DNA of 64,000 bases from Panopea generosa. Lineage: Eukaryota > Mollusca > Bivalvia > Adapedonta > Hiatellidae. The position numbers were made by a program, and so were the translations under genes. A model generated the notes under the pieces. The model was not told the DNA's origin and ran no database searches. It saw only the letters and a program-made list of their open reading frames with translations. The stretch lies in contig CM055909.1 of the NCBI GenBank assembly GCA_029582155.1, positions 44,018,967-44,082,966 of the forward strand. The letters are read 5' to 3'. Below are positions 24,067-35,800 of this stretch, piece by piece. Position 1 is the stretch's first letter, and every line of letters starts with the position of its first letter.

Positions 24067-26087
24067 TGGAATTTTAGGAAACAAATAAATAACAAGTCTG
24101 GCCTAGTCGATATATAGGTCACATAAAAAGTATGAAATTATTAATGCTAAATGTAGTCTTAAACTACCATAACAAAAGGTTTTCAAATACTGCTGATATG
24201 GTTATGTTGAGAATACCAGTGTTAAAACAAGATATTATTGTAGTGTTCAGTGTATTTATATAGACATTCTGGTTCAATAAACTTAATTTGAAAAAGGTCA
24301 TGACTTGGTATGTCTGTACAAAACATAATCTTTTAACAATTCGCAAATACAAACCCGGATGAACAAGTGTGGTTTCTATTTCTGGTTAAAAGATCTTATT
24401 TCTTGGAAAATACACATTTAGACTTTAATTACCGGTTGTTAAAGTCAAATGACCTTTTCCAACAATAAAAACATTTTTATTTAGGTATAGATGTAATTTA
24501 TGCACGTTTTGATCATATAGAACCTGGGCTGTGTTCAGGAATGCCAGACAAGTAAATTTATCGTGTTTTGTACACTAATTTGAGTTTGAGCTAGTGTCCA
24601 CGACAATATATTTGGAAATATTAGAAAATGTTTGCCATCCCTGAATGCAGCCCAGTATCATAATGAGCCCAGTTAGATAAAAATTTTGGCTTATTATAAA
24701 ACCTTTGACCACCTCTGCGGTTTGATCATTTTTTGACATCCTACAAATGATGCGATAACTCCCGCACATTTTGTTACCGCAAATTTAATTTTATTAACAA
24801 TCAATAAATGTTCTATCCCACAAACATGCATAATATCCATATGCAGAAACTAGTAAAATAAAATATTTACAATACTACGCTTTTACTTATTTTGATAAAA
24901 AATGTAAACCACATTGTAAAAATGTCCTATATCACCTTATATAGAAGTCTGGCAGAGGTCTATTAGTTGTATACTACCATAAACTGACCTAGCATCCTAT
25001 AGTCTTGTATTTCTATAGATAGATTAAACAGCATGCAAGGCACTACATGCAATGGAATTGATTTTTACAATCTGAGTCACTTGCCAGCAGATATTGTCTA
25101 TGCTATATAACCAGTCCAATCAGATATTGCGTATACAACCAGTCTATAAATCTATTTTTAGACATCTGGCATGATGGAACTAACTACTAGATATCTATTG
25201 ATCACCCATTTTGTTATGGTATTACTAATGTGCGTTTATTGATTAAATTCAATCTGAAATTGTTGGAATAAGATAGCTCTGATATTAACAAAAGTTTGTC
25301 GCACAGGTAGCGCTGATTTATAAATAGATTACGTAGTGTGACACATGTATTAAGTGGAAGCAGACAATGACGGATGTCTGGGATGAGAAATGAAAATAGT
25401 TGCCACCGCAGCCCGCGTCACGGCAACTGTAGTGCGAGTTGAGACAGATTGAGACAGTCGATTGGGGGGGGGGGAGGGGGGGAACTGTCTCGGAGGATGC
25501 ACGTCTCCTTGAAAGAATGTGTAGTAACATCAGTTTATAAAGGCAATCACTTGATACCAGCCTCGTTGCCAATAGAGCAAGGAATACATGTATCTTGTTG
25601 TGCGAGACATTGCGCGTCTCTAATAAAGCTGTTTAATTTTTTTATATATCTTATGTCTCTGGCGAGTCATTTGACAATTTTTATATATATATTGTTTCCT
25701 TGTGTCCAGCACATTGACTATCCAAATAATAAAAAGCTGTCGATTAATGCCTTAAATAATCACACTTCTGTACCTTGCTGCCTTTTTGCTACGAAACAAG
25801 ATGAGATAATATACTGCATGCCTTCGCATAACACTTATGCTACTTTACCGATAAACACACCCAAACCAATTTTTATGGAAAAAAGTAAAAATAACTTTTA
25901 ATTCAAGTTTTGTTTCAAAAATTTAAAGTTAAATAAATTCCTCAGTTTTGGTGCATTTTATGGCACACTTCATACAAAACTTTTATTTCTCGGGTCCAAT
26001 TAAATGACACTCTACAGCAAAATACATTGTCACTTGAAGCATTTATTCGGGTGTGATGTATATGGTATTTATGTTTCAATATGTTGG
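24067..26087. other. No recognisable gene
   Basis: AT-rich sequence with a G run at 25,464-25,481. A 150-codon frame at 25,449-25,901 (plus) shows no domain and carries a long hydrophobic stretch of low complexity. Sequence near 25,318-25,450 is somewhat richer in CpG. I would not call a gene. Confidence 0.4.
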
Positions 26088-26226
26088 ACCATTATAAATT
26101 AATTGCTAGATTATCATCCAAATTTTTCTTGAAAAGGGGGAGAGTGGGGAGGGAAGGGGAGGATTTTATTTTTTTTTATTTTGGGGGGCAGGCGGAATGA
26201 TAATCTTGCAATTAATTTATTATGAA
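26088..26226. mobile_element. Inverted-repeat element, family M3, best-preserved copy
   Basis: Both ends carry attataaattaattgc followed by A/T-agattatca, inverted, about 30 bp long, with a G-rich middle (gggggagagtggggaggg). No open frame. Confidence 0.8.
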
Positions 26227-26239
26227 AAACTTTGTTGTT

Positions 26240-26525
26240 GTCTGGTGTTTAGTGCTACTTTCCACAATTTTCCAGTTATATCACGGCAGTTCTACTTGAG
26301 ACAGTAATCTAATCGCTGCCACACTGGAGTATCATGCTACAGACACATGGTATGATACCCCACCCTGACACCGGGCTAACCTAGGACCTACTATCTAAAT
26401 GCTGAGCGCTAAGTGAAGAAGCTTCTAGTACAATTTTTTAAGTGTTTGGTATGACCCGGTCGGGGATTGAAACCATAACCTTCCGCATGTGAGCCAAACG
26501 CTCCACCTCTCGACCACCGCTGCAG
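26240..26525. mobile_element. SINE-like repeat, family S3
   Basis: Shares 'gctgccacactggagtatca', 'tggtatgataccccaccc', 'aatgctgagc' and 'gaagctt' with 51,055-51,325. A fragment is at 58,865-58,960 in opposite orientation. The end 'cggggattgaaaccataacc' looks like an inverted box B, so the family may be tRNA-headed. Confidence 0.65.
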
Positions 26526-26684
26526 TTCCAACTGGTGAAAATGATAGTCAAAAATCATATATCGTAAATTGGTTTTTATTACTCTGTTGTTAATTCAAAG
26601 CAACATATTGATATATATACTTTAAATTGATAATAACTCCACAAAATATAAGTAATACAGCACATAATCGTGAATAGAAATAGT

Positions 26685-26830
26685 CAACTACACATGTATT
26701 ATGTCAAAATAATCGACTACACATATTGTGTGTTGAAATCTCTATCAACTACACATAGCTTGTGTGTTGAAATAATCAGCCACACATATATATTCTGTAT
26801 TGAAAATAGCCAACTACACCCAACTTGTTA
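26685..26830. repeat. Short degenerate tandem repeat of about 40 bp
   Basis: Four units of the type 'caactacacatattgtgtgt' + 'tgaaataat'. The array is short and diverged. Confidence 0.6.
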
Positions 26831-27249
26831 ATTTATTAAAATGTCAACGATAATATACAATTTTTTTTTATTATACAATAAACAAAAATTTAAATATACA
26901 TACACAATTACAGCAACAAAAAAACATTACAATAACAAACATTTTGGTACTGAAACACTCATTAAATCTTAAAAATTAATGATTCGCTGAATAACACAAT
27001 CATGGCAGTTTTCAGTTTGTGTATAGACAAAGTCAGTAAAGTTGGACCCATTCTATAATCTACATAATAAATAAATGAAAACAAAATTGTACATGATATT
27101 GACGTATGAAAAAATGAAATGAAATGCTGCCTTCTAAATAATAAAAAATATCTGAATTTACGTAACAATTTTTACAATAACAAATAAAATTTACTGGCTT
27201 GCAATTGGAAACTTTAATGAGGGAGGTGGGAGATTTGGAGGGGGAGGGG

Positions 27250-27425
27250 ACACAACACCATTTTCCACATATAGGTTATATACGGCGACCAGTTTTATTG
27301 ACCTTGGAATATATCTGAGTAAATCAACTGTCATTAAGCAAGTAAACTGTTAACTTCCTCATTTTTTTTTTTAAATCAAACTGGGCTCAAATCCATGACC
27401 TTAGAGATGAGAGGTCACAACGACA
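27250..27425 (-). mobile_element. SINE S2, diverged
   Basis: 'acacaacaccattttccaca', 'ccagttttattgacc', 'gagtaaatcaactgtc', 'ctcaaatccatgacc' follow the S2 order in minus orientation with many changes. Confidence 0.55.
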
Positions 27426-28609
27426 TTTTTAAAAAAGTAAATCTTACATAGAATAGTTATGAGGGAATAAACTAATAAAAAAAATCATAAAATTCTAAAA
27501 ACCTATTTTTTCCCAAATGAAACTGTTAAATACATTGCATCGTGAGAAACGGATCTGGATTGTTGACATTAGGAATTTTAGTATTATTTTTACTTTGATG
27601 TTTTAATCACATTTTGGGAAGTTAAACAAGACTTCAGGGATGAATACCGGTACTTGATTTTGCTGAAAATAGAGGGATTATCTAGATATGCAAAACCGAC
27701 AAGTGATATCAAAACAGATACAAGCTGTGGTCACATGTCACGGATGTTTTTTCATTGGCTGAACTGCTGGATTTGGATTTGATTAAAAAAAAAAAAACCT
27801 TTTTGCTATAAAATTGTTATATGGGACCCAAAATTAAGCAAATGTAAAACCTGCAAAGCATTTTACCCTTTTTTTCCTCTGATAAAATATGAGCTTTATC
27901 ATTTTTCATAATTAGACCATTTTCTCATTTTCATGTATTAGCAAATAATTTTTACAAATGATGATATGTGGAAAATGTATATAAATATATATTTTTTAAA
28001 AGTACTATAAAACCTCTGTTAAAAGCCCCCTCTTTAATACCCCCCACCTCTGCATTTATGAACAACATATTTTTGAGGGTTTTCTTTTCCCATGTTAAAA
28101 AATTTTTTTGTTGTTTTTTTTGTTTTTTTGGTAGTAAAGTCACAACCCCCACTCTACTCCTTTATTAGGAAATGCAAAGCCTCTGGGGAATTTAAAAGAG
28201 ATTTTATGGGCATACTACTTAATATTGGCAACAGTAGGCAGCTGTGAAGAGGTCAATGGTGGGGTCAGATGGTGGGGTCATGCATTACTTACCAGAAATT
28301 GTAATAACATTCCATTCTTTCTTCGAACAGATACATAGAAATAAATTTATCTGTAAATACAACTAAAACTCTTGCAATTAATACGCTATCTCATATATAA
28401 GATAACACCAAGCTGAGCAGTTATCTTTCTCCTAAAAAGTCCACATATACAGTATAGTCCTGCTTCAAGTACTACACAAGTTTTAACACTTTTGCACAAG
28501 TGTACCAATGTTAAAAATACAATCATGCCCTATAAACCTTTATGTGTGAACAGGCATCCTGGTCCCAATAGTCATCAAAACTCAAGAATAGAACTACCAA
28601 TCAATTATA

Positions 28610-29029
28610 TACAGTAAAACCTGTCTTAACCCTTTACTCCATAGATACGCATTTTCCTGCACCACTCACAGAAGGCCTTTGAAAACAGTGCAGGAAGTGT
28701 GCAGATTGCTCGTTACGACAATCTGGACTCTTTCTGCACTGTGTTCCACTCTGTCAGTTAATGTAAACATAATTCACCCAATAATCCAAAAGCCTTCTAT
28801 ATAAGAGGTGTCCAAAGGCGTCTATATTAGAGGTGTCCAAAGGCGTCTATATGAAGTAAAGGGTTAAGCAGCCAGTCAAGGGAACAAGTAAAAGTGACCT
28901 TTTAAGACAGGTTGTTGCTTAATACAAGTTAATTTACTCTGACAGCATAGAAATGGGAAAAAGAAAATATGGTTGCTTAAGACAGGTGACTGCTTAAAAG
29001 AGGTGACCGCTAACACAGGTTTAACTGTA
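28610..29029. mobile_element. Inverted-repeat element, family M4, interrupted by an M1 element
   Basis: Ends TACAGTAAAACCTGT and ACAGGTTTAACTGTA are inverted repeats. The left inner sequence 'cctgtcTTAA' resumes as 'TTAAgcagccagtcaaggg' only after 28,863. The uninterrupted copies at 5,248 and 39,392 read 'gtcttaagcagccag' straight through. So M4 was the older insertion. Confidence 0.85.
28630..28863 (+). mobile_element. TTAA-flanked inverted-repeat element, family M1 (234 bp)
   Basis: Flanked by TTAA at 28,626-28,629 and 28,864-28,867. The ends CCCTTTACT... and ...AGTAAAGGG are inverted. Inside is an imperfect palindrome around 'cagattgctcgttacgaca'. TTAA target duplication and CCCT-type ends are features of piggyBac transposons. 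No coding capacity, so it would depend on a transposase elsewhere. Confidence 0.85.
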
Positions 29030-29075
29030 TCTAGATTGTTTTTCATTTAAATTAAAGAAACACACTGTCCTTTAA

Positions 29076-29625
29076 AGGGAATATATCATGATTTTTAAAA
29101 AAAATTAAATTTACCAAAAACATTTTTTTTCCAATATATCATGCCTATATATACTCACTAACCCCGTGTTGCCAAAATGATACCTCTTTAAACATGTCAA
29201 AATAATAATGTTGAAAAGCGGTTTCCTAACTTGGGCTACGCGCTTAGGTTAGACTAAAATAGATTTCCCGTTTAAAATGGCAACATATTTTGTGATGTTT
29301 TAAATGAGGTACGGGATTATATTTTGATTTCGATTTCATCCTTCATACATATTTTCGCCTAAAATTTGTTTCATCTTAGAACAAGTCCGAAAGACGTTAT
29401 GAAGTTTGTATAGTAGTATTTAAATAGGGTCTATTTTTAGAATGGAGATTTCATTTCAAGTTTGCCACTCCGACTGAAACATTGATTTTATCACATTTTG
29501 GTGGATTTGATATACCAAACCATTCGGATTTTATTTATTTATGAAAATGAGATGCTTTTTGTCCATTTTAAAATAATTTTAATTTTTTTAGATATTTTCA
29601 GCATTTTTTTCGTGATATATTCCCT
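29076..29625. mobile_element. TTAA-flanked inverted-repeat element, family M2 (550 bp)
   Basis: TTAA at 29,072-29,075 and 29,626-29,629 flank ends AGGGAATATATCATGA and TCGTGATATATTCCCT. There is no open frame of note inside. Same target-site signature as M1 but different ends, so a separate piggyBac-like family. Confidence 0.8.
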
Positions 29626-29629
29626 TTAA

Positions 29630-30891
29630 GACAAATTTAACAAAGAAAAAGAATAGTGTATTCTGTAGTTTGTAGAACCCATTGACTATAACAGTACTTT
29701 CAACGAAAATGTCTTAAAGCACATATTTAATACACAACAAGCTACAAAATAAGACGTGATTTTATATCAGAATTTTGATGAAGTTTGGTTTTGAATGATG
29801 GCAGTGAAGATAGGCAAACCTGCATTATTGTATGCAGGTGTAAAAATGCTGTTATTTTATGCAGGGGTAAAAATGTTCCTTTTTTCCTTCCTTTATATAA
29901 TTGTGAAAGGACAATGCTGTGACGCTGTGTGGGAAATATTATTGACAAAGGTCAAACTCTTGTAAGTGCTGACCTATGAAGAAATCGCCTCGTTGTTGAA
30001 TATGGGGATCCACTTTTACTGCCAGGTATTGTTATTTTTAACCATTTAGTGGCAATCAACTTTATTCAGCAGATACAAACCTTGATCGTCCATTTTAAGC
30101 ACATGTGCATTTGACTGCATTTGGTATTCTTTTGTTTTTTTTTTAAGTAAAAACTTAACTTTTATGAAGAATGTCACTGATTTATACCATGTCACAGTTT
30201 CAAAGTATTCCCCTTTTTTTTATAAAAAAAAAAAAAGGTCGCTGTAATTCTTTATTATATCACATTTATTTGTACACAATTTCACATTTCCTGTCATTTC
30301 CATGCACATATTTCTTTGACCTTAAATGTCTCTCCATCACAAGTGTCTTTGACCGTAAATGTTTCTCGTAAACATATCTTTCTGTCACAAGTTTCTCTAA
30401 CCTTAAATGTTTTTTTGAACAAACTTAACTTTTAAAATTACACATAAGTGGTCTTTACTTTAGATTCTAGCACATTTAATCCAGAAAGGCTCTTGTATGT
30501 TCCTCTGTATTTATGACTCTTTTCTGCCTTTGTCATTATATATTCTCTTTTCTCCTAATCTCTGTAATGAAAATTTACCAAGTGTCCATTATGAGAAACT
30601 TTGTGTGCGAATCCCACATTATAGCAAATATTTAAAAAAATGTGTGATTCTCACACTATAGCAAACATTACAGATATATAAAAAATTTGAAATATTGGCA
30701 CCAGTTTAGTGAAGATTTTTGAAATCCTCAATTTCAATCCAGAATCAAACGAAGACGGCTAAAGCACATTTAAGAATTTGTTATAATTCATATAATAAAC
30801 ACTATACATATCACAAATGCTTTGAGAATAATAGATCAGAGAACAGAATAACAATTATCACAAAAACTTGCAACTTAAAAACTGAAGATCA
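29630..30891 (-). other. Possible 3' untranslated region and downstream DNA
   Basis: Directly downstream of the stop codon at 30,892. AT-rich, no other gene seen. Minus-strand AATAAA occurs near 30,250 and 30,270. A small repeat, 'ctttgaccttaaatgt...tctccatcacaagtgtc', recurs two to three times at 30,315-30,420. Confidence 0.4.
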
Positions 30892-31065
30892 TCATTTTTT
30901 ATCAGTAGGTTTCTCGTCATTTTTATCAGCTACGTCAAATTTGTCAACTTTATCTTTGACACAAGTGTGCGAGTCCAAAACTTTTAGAAGAGAATGTTTC
31001 TCGGCCTGGAGTGACTCCATCTGTCGTCGGAGATCGCTGTTTACGACCTCCTCTCTATGAAGCTC
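30892..31065 (-). CDS. Exon 7: leucine zipper and C-terminus
   Basis: Acceptor tttttttgcccag|GAG at 31066/31065, phase 0; TGA stop at 30892-30894. It continues the zipper started in exon 6. Heptad positions are L (2179), E (2186), L (2193), L (2200), L (2207) and H (2214), so the second heptad has Glu where Leu is usual. The end of the zipper, VLDSHTC, resembles the His-x(n)-Cys ending of ATF3, JDP2, FOS and BATF zippers. A short charged tail of Lys and Asp follows. Dimerisation is the expected role. No single polyadenylation signal can be chosen: AATAAA occurs on the minus strand at about 30,250 and 30,270, among others. Confidence 0.88.
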   Translation of the reverse strand, partial: ELHREEVVNSDLRRQMESLQAEKHSLLKVLDSHTCVKDKVDKFDVADKNDEKPTDKK

Positions 31066-32793
31066 CTGGGCAAAAAAATGAGTCTGATTATAGTGCAAGT
31101 ATTGGATTTGTGTCGGGCAAACTTATTGAATAATAAGAATTTAGGTATCATGTTTAAATTAGGAGATTCTAACCCAACGTTTACCATTTTTGTTTAAAAA
31201 TCTACGCCAAATTGTCAAAGATCTAGTAAAAAAATAAATCAAAGGTTTGAATATCCCTGTCTGAACAAGATACCTGCAATGGAACCTTTTTCCTGCATAC
31301 CATGCATAGATGGTTTTATTTTTAAATAATTTCAATTTTTTTAAAATTCCAACCTTGTAATACCATACATCATGTTAAATATTTTTCGAGGAAATTTGAT
31401 TTTTAAATAAAATTGGTATGCAAGAAAAAAAATCTCTATTGAATCAAATGATGCACTTCATAATATAGATGAAAATAATTTTTTTTTAGGTAGATGGTTA
31501 AAAAAAGTGCAACATGGGTATCTGAAAATTTCACCGACAAAACAATGACACTGAATGATGCACCTTAAGACATTGATGATGATGTAAATTTGAAGCTGAT
31601 GATAAAAATGATGAAATGAAAGATCTATAACATTTTGCATTATAGAAGAACAATGAAACAAAACAAAACAAGTTACAAATTTAAAGAAACACAAACATAA
31701 TGATAGCTGAACATTTGATGTTGGTGATAAAAATGAATACCTACTGGTTTTTCAAATTTGTACGTGTTTACATTGATTAAAAAACAACTCATTTCCTATG
31801 GATGATTATGATGTGGCCTAAAAACTTAAAATACAGTCATGCTCTACCAGTCCACTCCCCCTGATAACCCAATGACCTATAAAGTCTACCCTTTAAAGGG
31901 ATAAAATTTCACACCTTTTTCACAAAATAGTAAAGTACATATCTATGGGCTGTTTTCACTTAATAGTAAAACACATGGGTTGTTTTTATACTGTTTTTGA
32001 TAGAATTGTTAAAAAAACCCAGGTTGTGTTCATTATTTTCATAGAATAGTAAAATACATGGACTGCTTTCATACCGTTTCACAGAATAGTAGAGTAATTA
32101 TCTACGGGCTGTTTCCACATAATAATAAAATACATGGACTGCTTTCATACCGTTTCACAGAATAGTAGAGTAATTATCTACGGGCTGTTTCCACATAATA
32201 GTAAAATATATGCCAGGGTTGTTTTTATGCTGTTTTTGATAGAATAGTAAAAAAAAACAAACAGGTTGTATTCATTATTTTCACAGAATAGTAAAGTATA
32301 TAGGTTGTTTTCACAGAATAGTACAATACATGGGCCATTTTTCAGTGGCTGTGTTCAGTTTAGGTACAGCCTGTTGATTCACCACTGAGCCTCGTGCCAT
32401 TACCCTATCAAACTGCTGAAGCTGTTAGAAAATGTAAACAGCTAGCACATTGTTCGGTTAATTTGTATTAGACACGGTAAACGTTACTGATCTCTGCTCA
32501 GATATTGTGGCATCACCATTAACAATTTTCGAATGCATGGCAATTATATTGTGCATGTAACTAAAAAAAGATAGAAAGTTATAAAAACTTAACATTAAAG
32601 ATAAGACGATAGGAGTCAATTTTGATGATTTTGTTTTGAAGCATTCGTAATAAAAAAAATTTATCAACTTCATGCATATAAAATATATTACATGTAATAG
32701 GAGAGAGAGATAGATAGAGAGAGAGAGAGAGAGAGATAGATAGAGAGAGAGAGAGATAGATAGAGAGAGAGATAGACAGATATATATATATAT

Positions 32794-32856
<63 letters not shown>

Positions 32857-35800
32857 GATATAGATAGAGAGAGAGAATGAGAGAGAGAGAGATAAACAGA
32901 CAGAGACAGACAAACAGAGAGGGGGGGGGGGGGGGGGGGGGGGGGGGGAAGGAAAAGACAAAAAAATGAAAACAAAAAAGAGAGATGATGACAACAGTAT
33001 GAAAATTGAACAAGTGCATTCATGTCACATAACTAATGCAATATAAACTAAATCTATGTCACCTTCGAGCTGCTGGTAAAGAAATCTCAGCCAAAGAAAA
33101 AGGTACTTACAAAGAACTTAGCCTAGTTCATGAGTTCAAGTACCTTGTCTGAGGATGCGATTTCTCTATCCACAAGTCGTGGGCATAACACTTTTTTCTT
33201 TCTGGTAAAAAATATTATTATTGTACCAACTTCTTCGTAACCAACAAACATATCAAGGGTTGAGCGCAACACTGTTCTATCCACATATAAACAAATAAAG
33301 AAATAAAGAATGTTCGGTTGAACTGCTATGATTTTCTAGAAAGTCCAACAATTACAAGCTCTCTTGTCCAGTAGTTGAGAAAACCATAATATTTTTTTTA
33401 ACAATATTATGCAGCTTTTCAACATTTTGATACAAACGTGCACACATATACATGATAGTAGTCTGCATTCCGCAGATAGAGCAATATCTCCCTACATACA
33501 GTTGCAAATCAGGGACACGTGAAAGTTTTATAATTTTTTTTACAGTATTATGTAACAATGACTTTACATATATACAATGTACATGTTACCATGAACTAAC
33601 ATGTAAAACAGTTAGCATTTGTGGCTAATGATTGAGTCAAACAATATCAAGTCAAAATTTATGGTATTTCAATAATTACTGGCAATATCATACCAGTTAA
33701 AAAACAAAATCAGAATAGGATTGTACGTCATTTTCAACACATGATAGGTCATATATGGCATATCCTGTTTTATTGCTGGGGGATGACTGAGTAGAATCAC
33801 CCTTTCAAAGATAACTGTCAGTCTTTTAGGACCAATCTAGGATCAAACCGATGACCTCGAGGTAAGTGACACTGCCTTGGACCACTCAGCCGTGGATGAT
33901 CATTCATCCCATAAGTTAAAAAAAAAACATGTGGCCCAAATAATAGGTCTGTGTTTGATTGGAACATGTACCCCAAAATAATAGTTCTATATTTGATTGG
34001 ATCATGTGCTGCAAATAATAGGTCTGTGTTTGATTGGAACATGTGCTCCCCCCCCCCCCCCCCCCCCCCCCCCCAAATAATAAGTCTGTGTTTGATTGGA
34101 ACATGTAACCCCAAATAAAAATAATAGGTCTGTGTTTGATAGGAACATGTGCCCTCCCCCAAAATAATAAGTCTGTGTTTGATTGGAACATGTGCCTGCC
34201 TCTCCCCCCCCCACTCCCCCCACAAAAAATAAGTCTGTGTTTGATTGGAACATGTGTCCCCAAATAATAGGTTTATGTTTGATTGGAACATGTAACCCCA
34301 AATTAAAATAATAGTTCTGTGTTTGATAGGAACAAGTGCCCTCCCCCCAAATAATAAGTTTGTGTTTGATTGGAACATGTGCCTGCCTCTCCCCCCCCCC
34401 CCACTCCCCCCACAAAAAATAAGTCTGTGTTTGATTGGAACATGTGCCCCCAAATAATAGGTTTATGTTTGATTGGAACATGTAACCCCAAATTAAAATA
34501 ATAGTTCTGTGTTTGATAGGAACAAGTGCTCTCCCCCCAAATAATAAGTTTGTGTTTGATTGGAACATGTGCCTGCCTCTCCCCCCCCCCACTCCCCCCA
34601 CAAAAAATAAGTCTGTGTTTGATTGGAACATGTGCCCCCAAATAATAGGTTTATGTTTGATTGGAACATGTAACCCCAAATTAAAATAATAGGTCTGTGT
34701 TTGATAGGAACAAGTGCCCTCCCCCCAAATAATAAGTTTGTGTTTGATTGGAACATGTGCCTGCCTCTCCCCCCCCCCTCCCCCCACAAAAAAATAAGTC
34801 TGTGTTTGATTGGAACATGTGCCCCCAAATAATAGGTCTATGTTTGATTGGAACACATGCCCCAAATAATAAGTCTGTGTTTGACTGGATCACATGCCCC
34901 AAATAATAGGTCTGTGTTTGACTGGATCACATGCCCCAAATAATAGGTCGGTGTTTGATTGGATCCCGTGCCCCAAATAATAGGTCTGTGTTTGATTGGA
35001 TCCCGTGCCCCAAATAATAGGTCACAGACAGAGGTAACTACGGTTGGTATAAATGATCACGCAAGATAGTTCACAAATCTTAATTGAAATAAATGAGAGA
35101 GGAGACAAATAAAAGACAAATATGACAAGACGTGATAGCCTTCTATTCTTTGTGAGCAGCCCTCCCCCAACCCTTCCTCATTTTATTCAAGGTAATGACA
35201 TTAAATCTATAAATCAGAATATCAGATTGTCCTACTGAAAAGAAAGATTTCAACCTATCATTGGTTGATCTGTCAGATATAAAATAAAATAAAAGTCAAG
35301 CACATATTAGACATAATCTAAATTGTATGGACTGCCAGTAATGGACATTTAGTGTTACCAATGGACATTCAGTTGGAATAAGTAGATAAAATTGTTTATT
35401 CATTCAAAATCAATTTGGAGACAATCCGTACAGATGATACATATTCCTCTGACTATGGCACAAATAAGTTTTTGTTTGTTTCAATATTATGCATCATATT
35501 AAAGCTAACAGACAATCAGTTAACCTAACCACTATTTTCTAGGATCCTGGAAGGTTAACCAGTACTCAAGCACAGCCTCCTTCACAAGTAAATGACAATT
35601 TTCTCACCTAAATCGGCGGTGTGAGAAGAATGACACGGAGACGCAATGACATATGTAATTCATCATGTAGACTGTGTAAGACATGCTACAGACTGAGCTA
35701 ACCAGGCTACAGTGACACAGATGAAGGTGTTGACGTGGGACTGGACTACGAGAACGGGTGACCACAACACCAAGGTATGTGGTTCTTATTTATGTTATTA

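Noticed and set aside
25449-25901. 150-codon frame on the plus strand
   Set aside because: No domain, begins in a G-run, no splice structure or conservation evidence; could be chance in a low-GC stretch.
32458-33023. 111-178-codon frames rich in Ser/Leu and Pro
   Set aside because: GA/poly-G microsatellite read on the minus strand.
33818-34865. Frames up to 287 codons with HVPIKHRLI-type repeats
   Set aside because: Translation of the 34-kb minisatellite; lies within an intron and shifts frame with C-run length.
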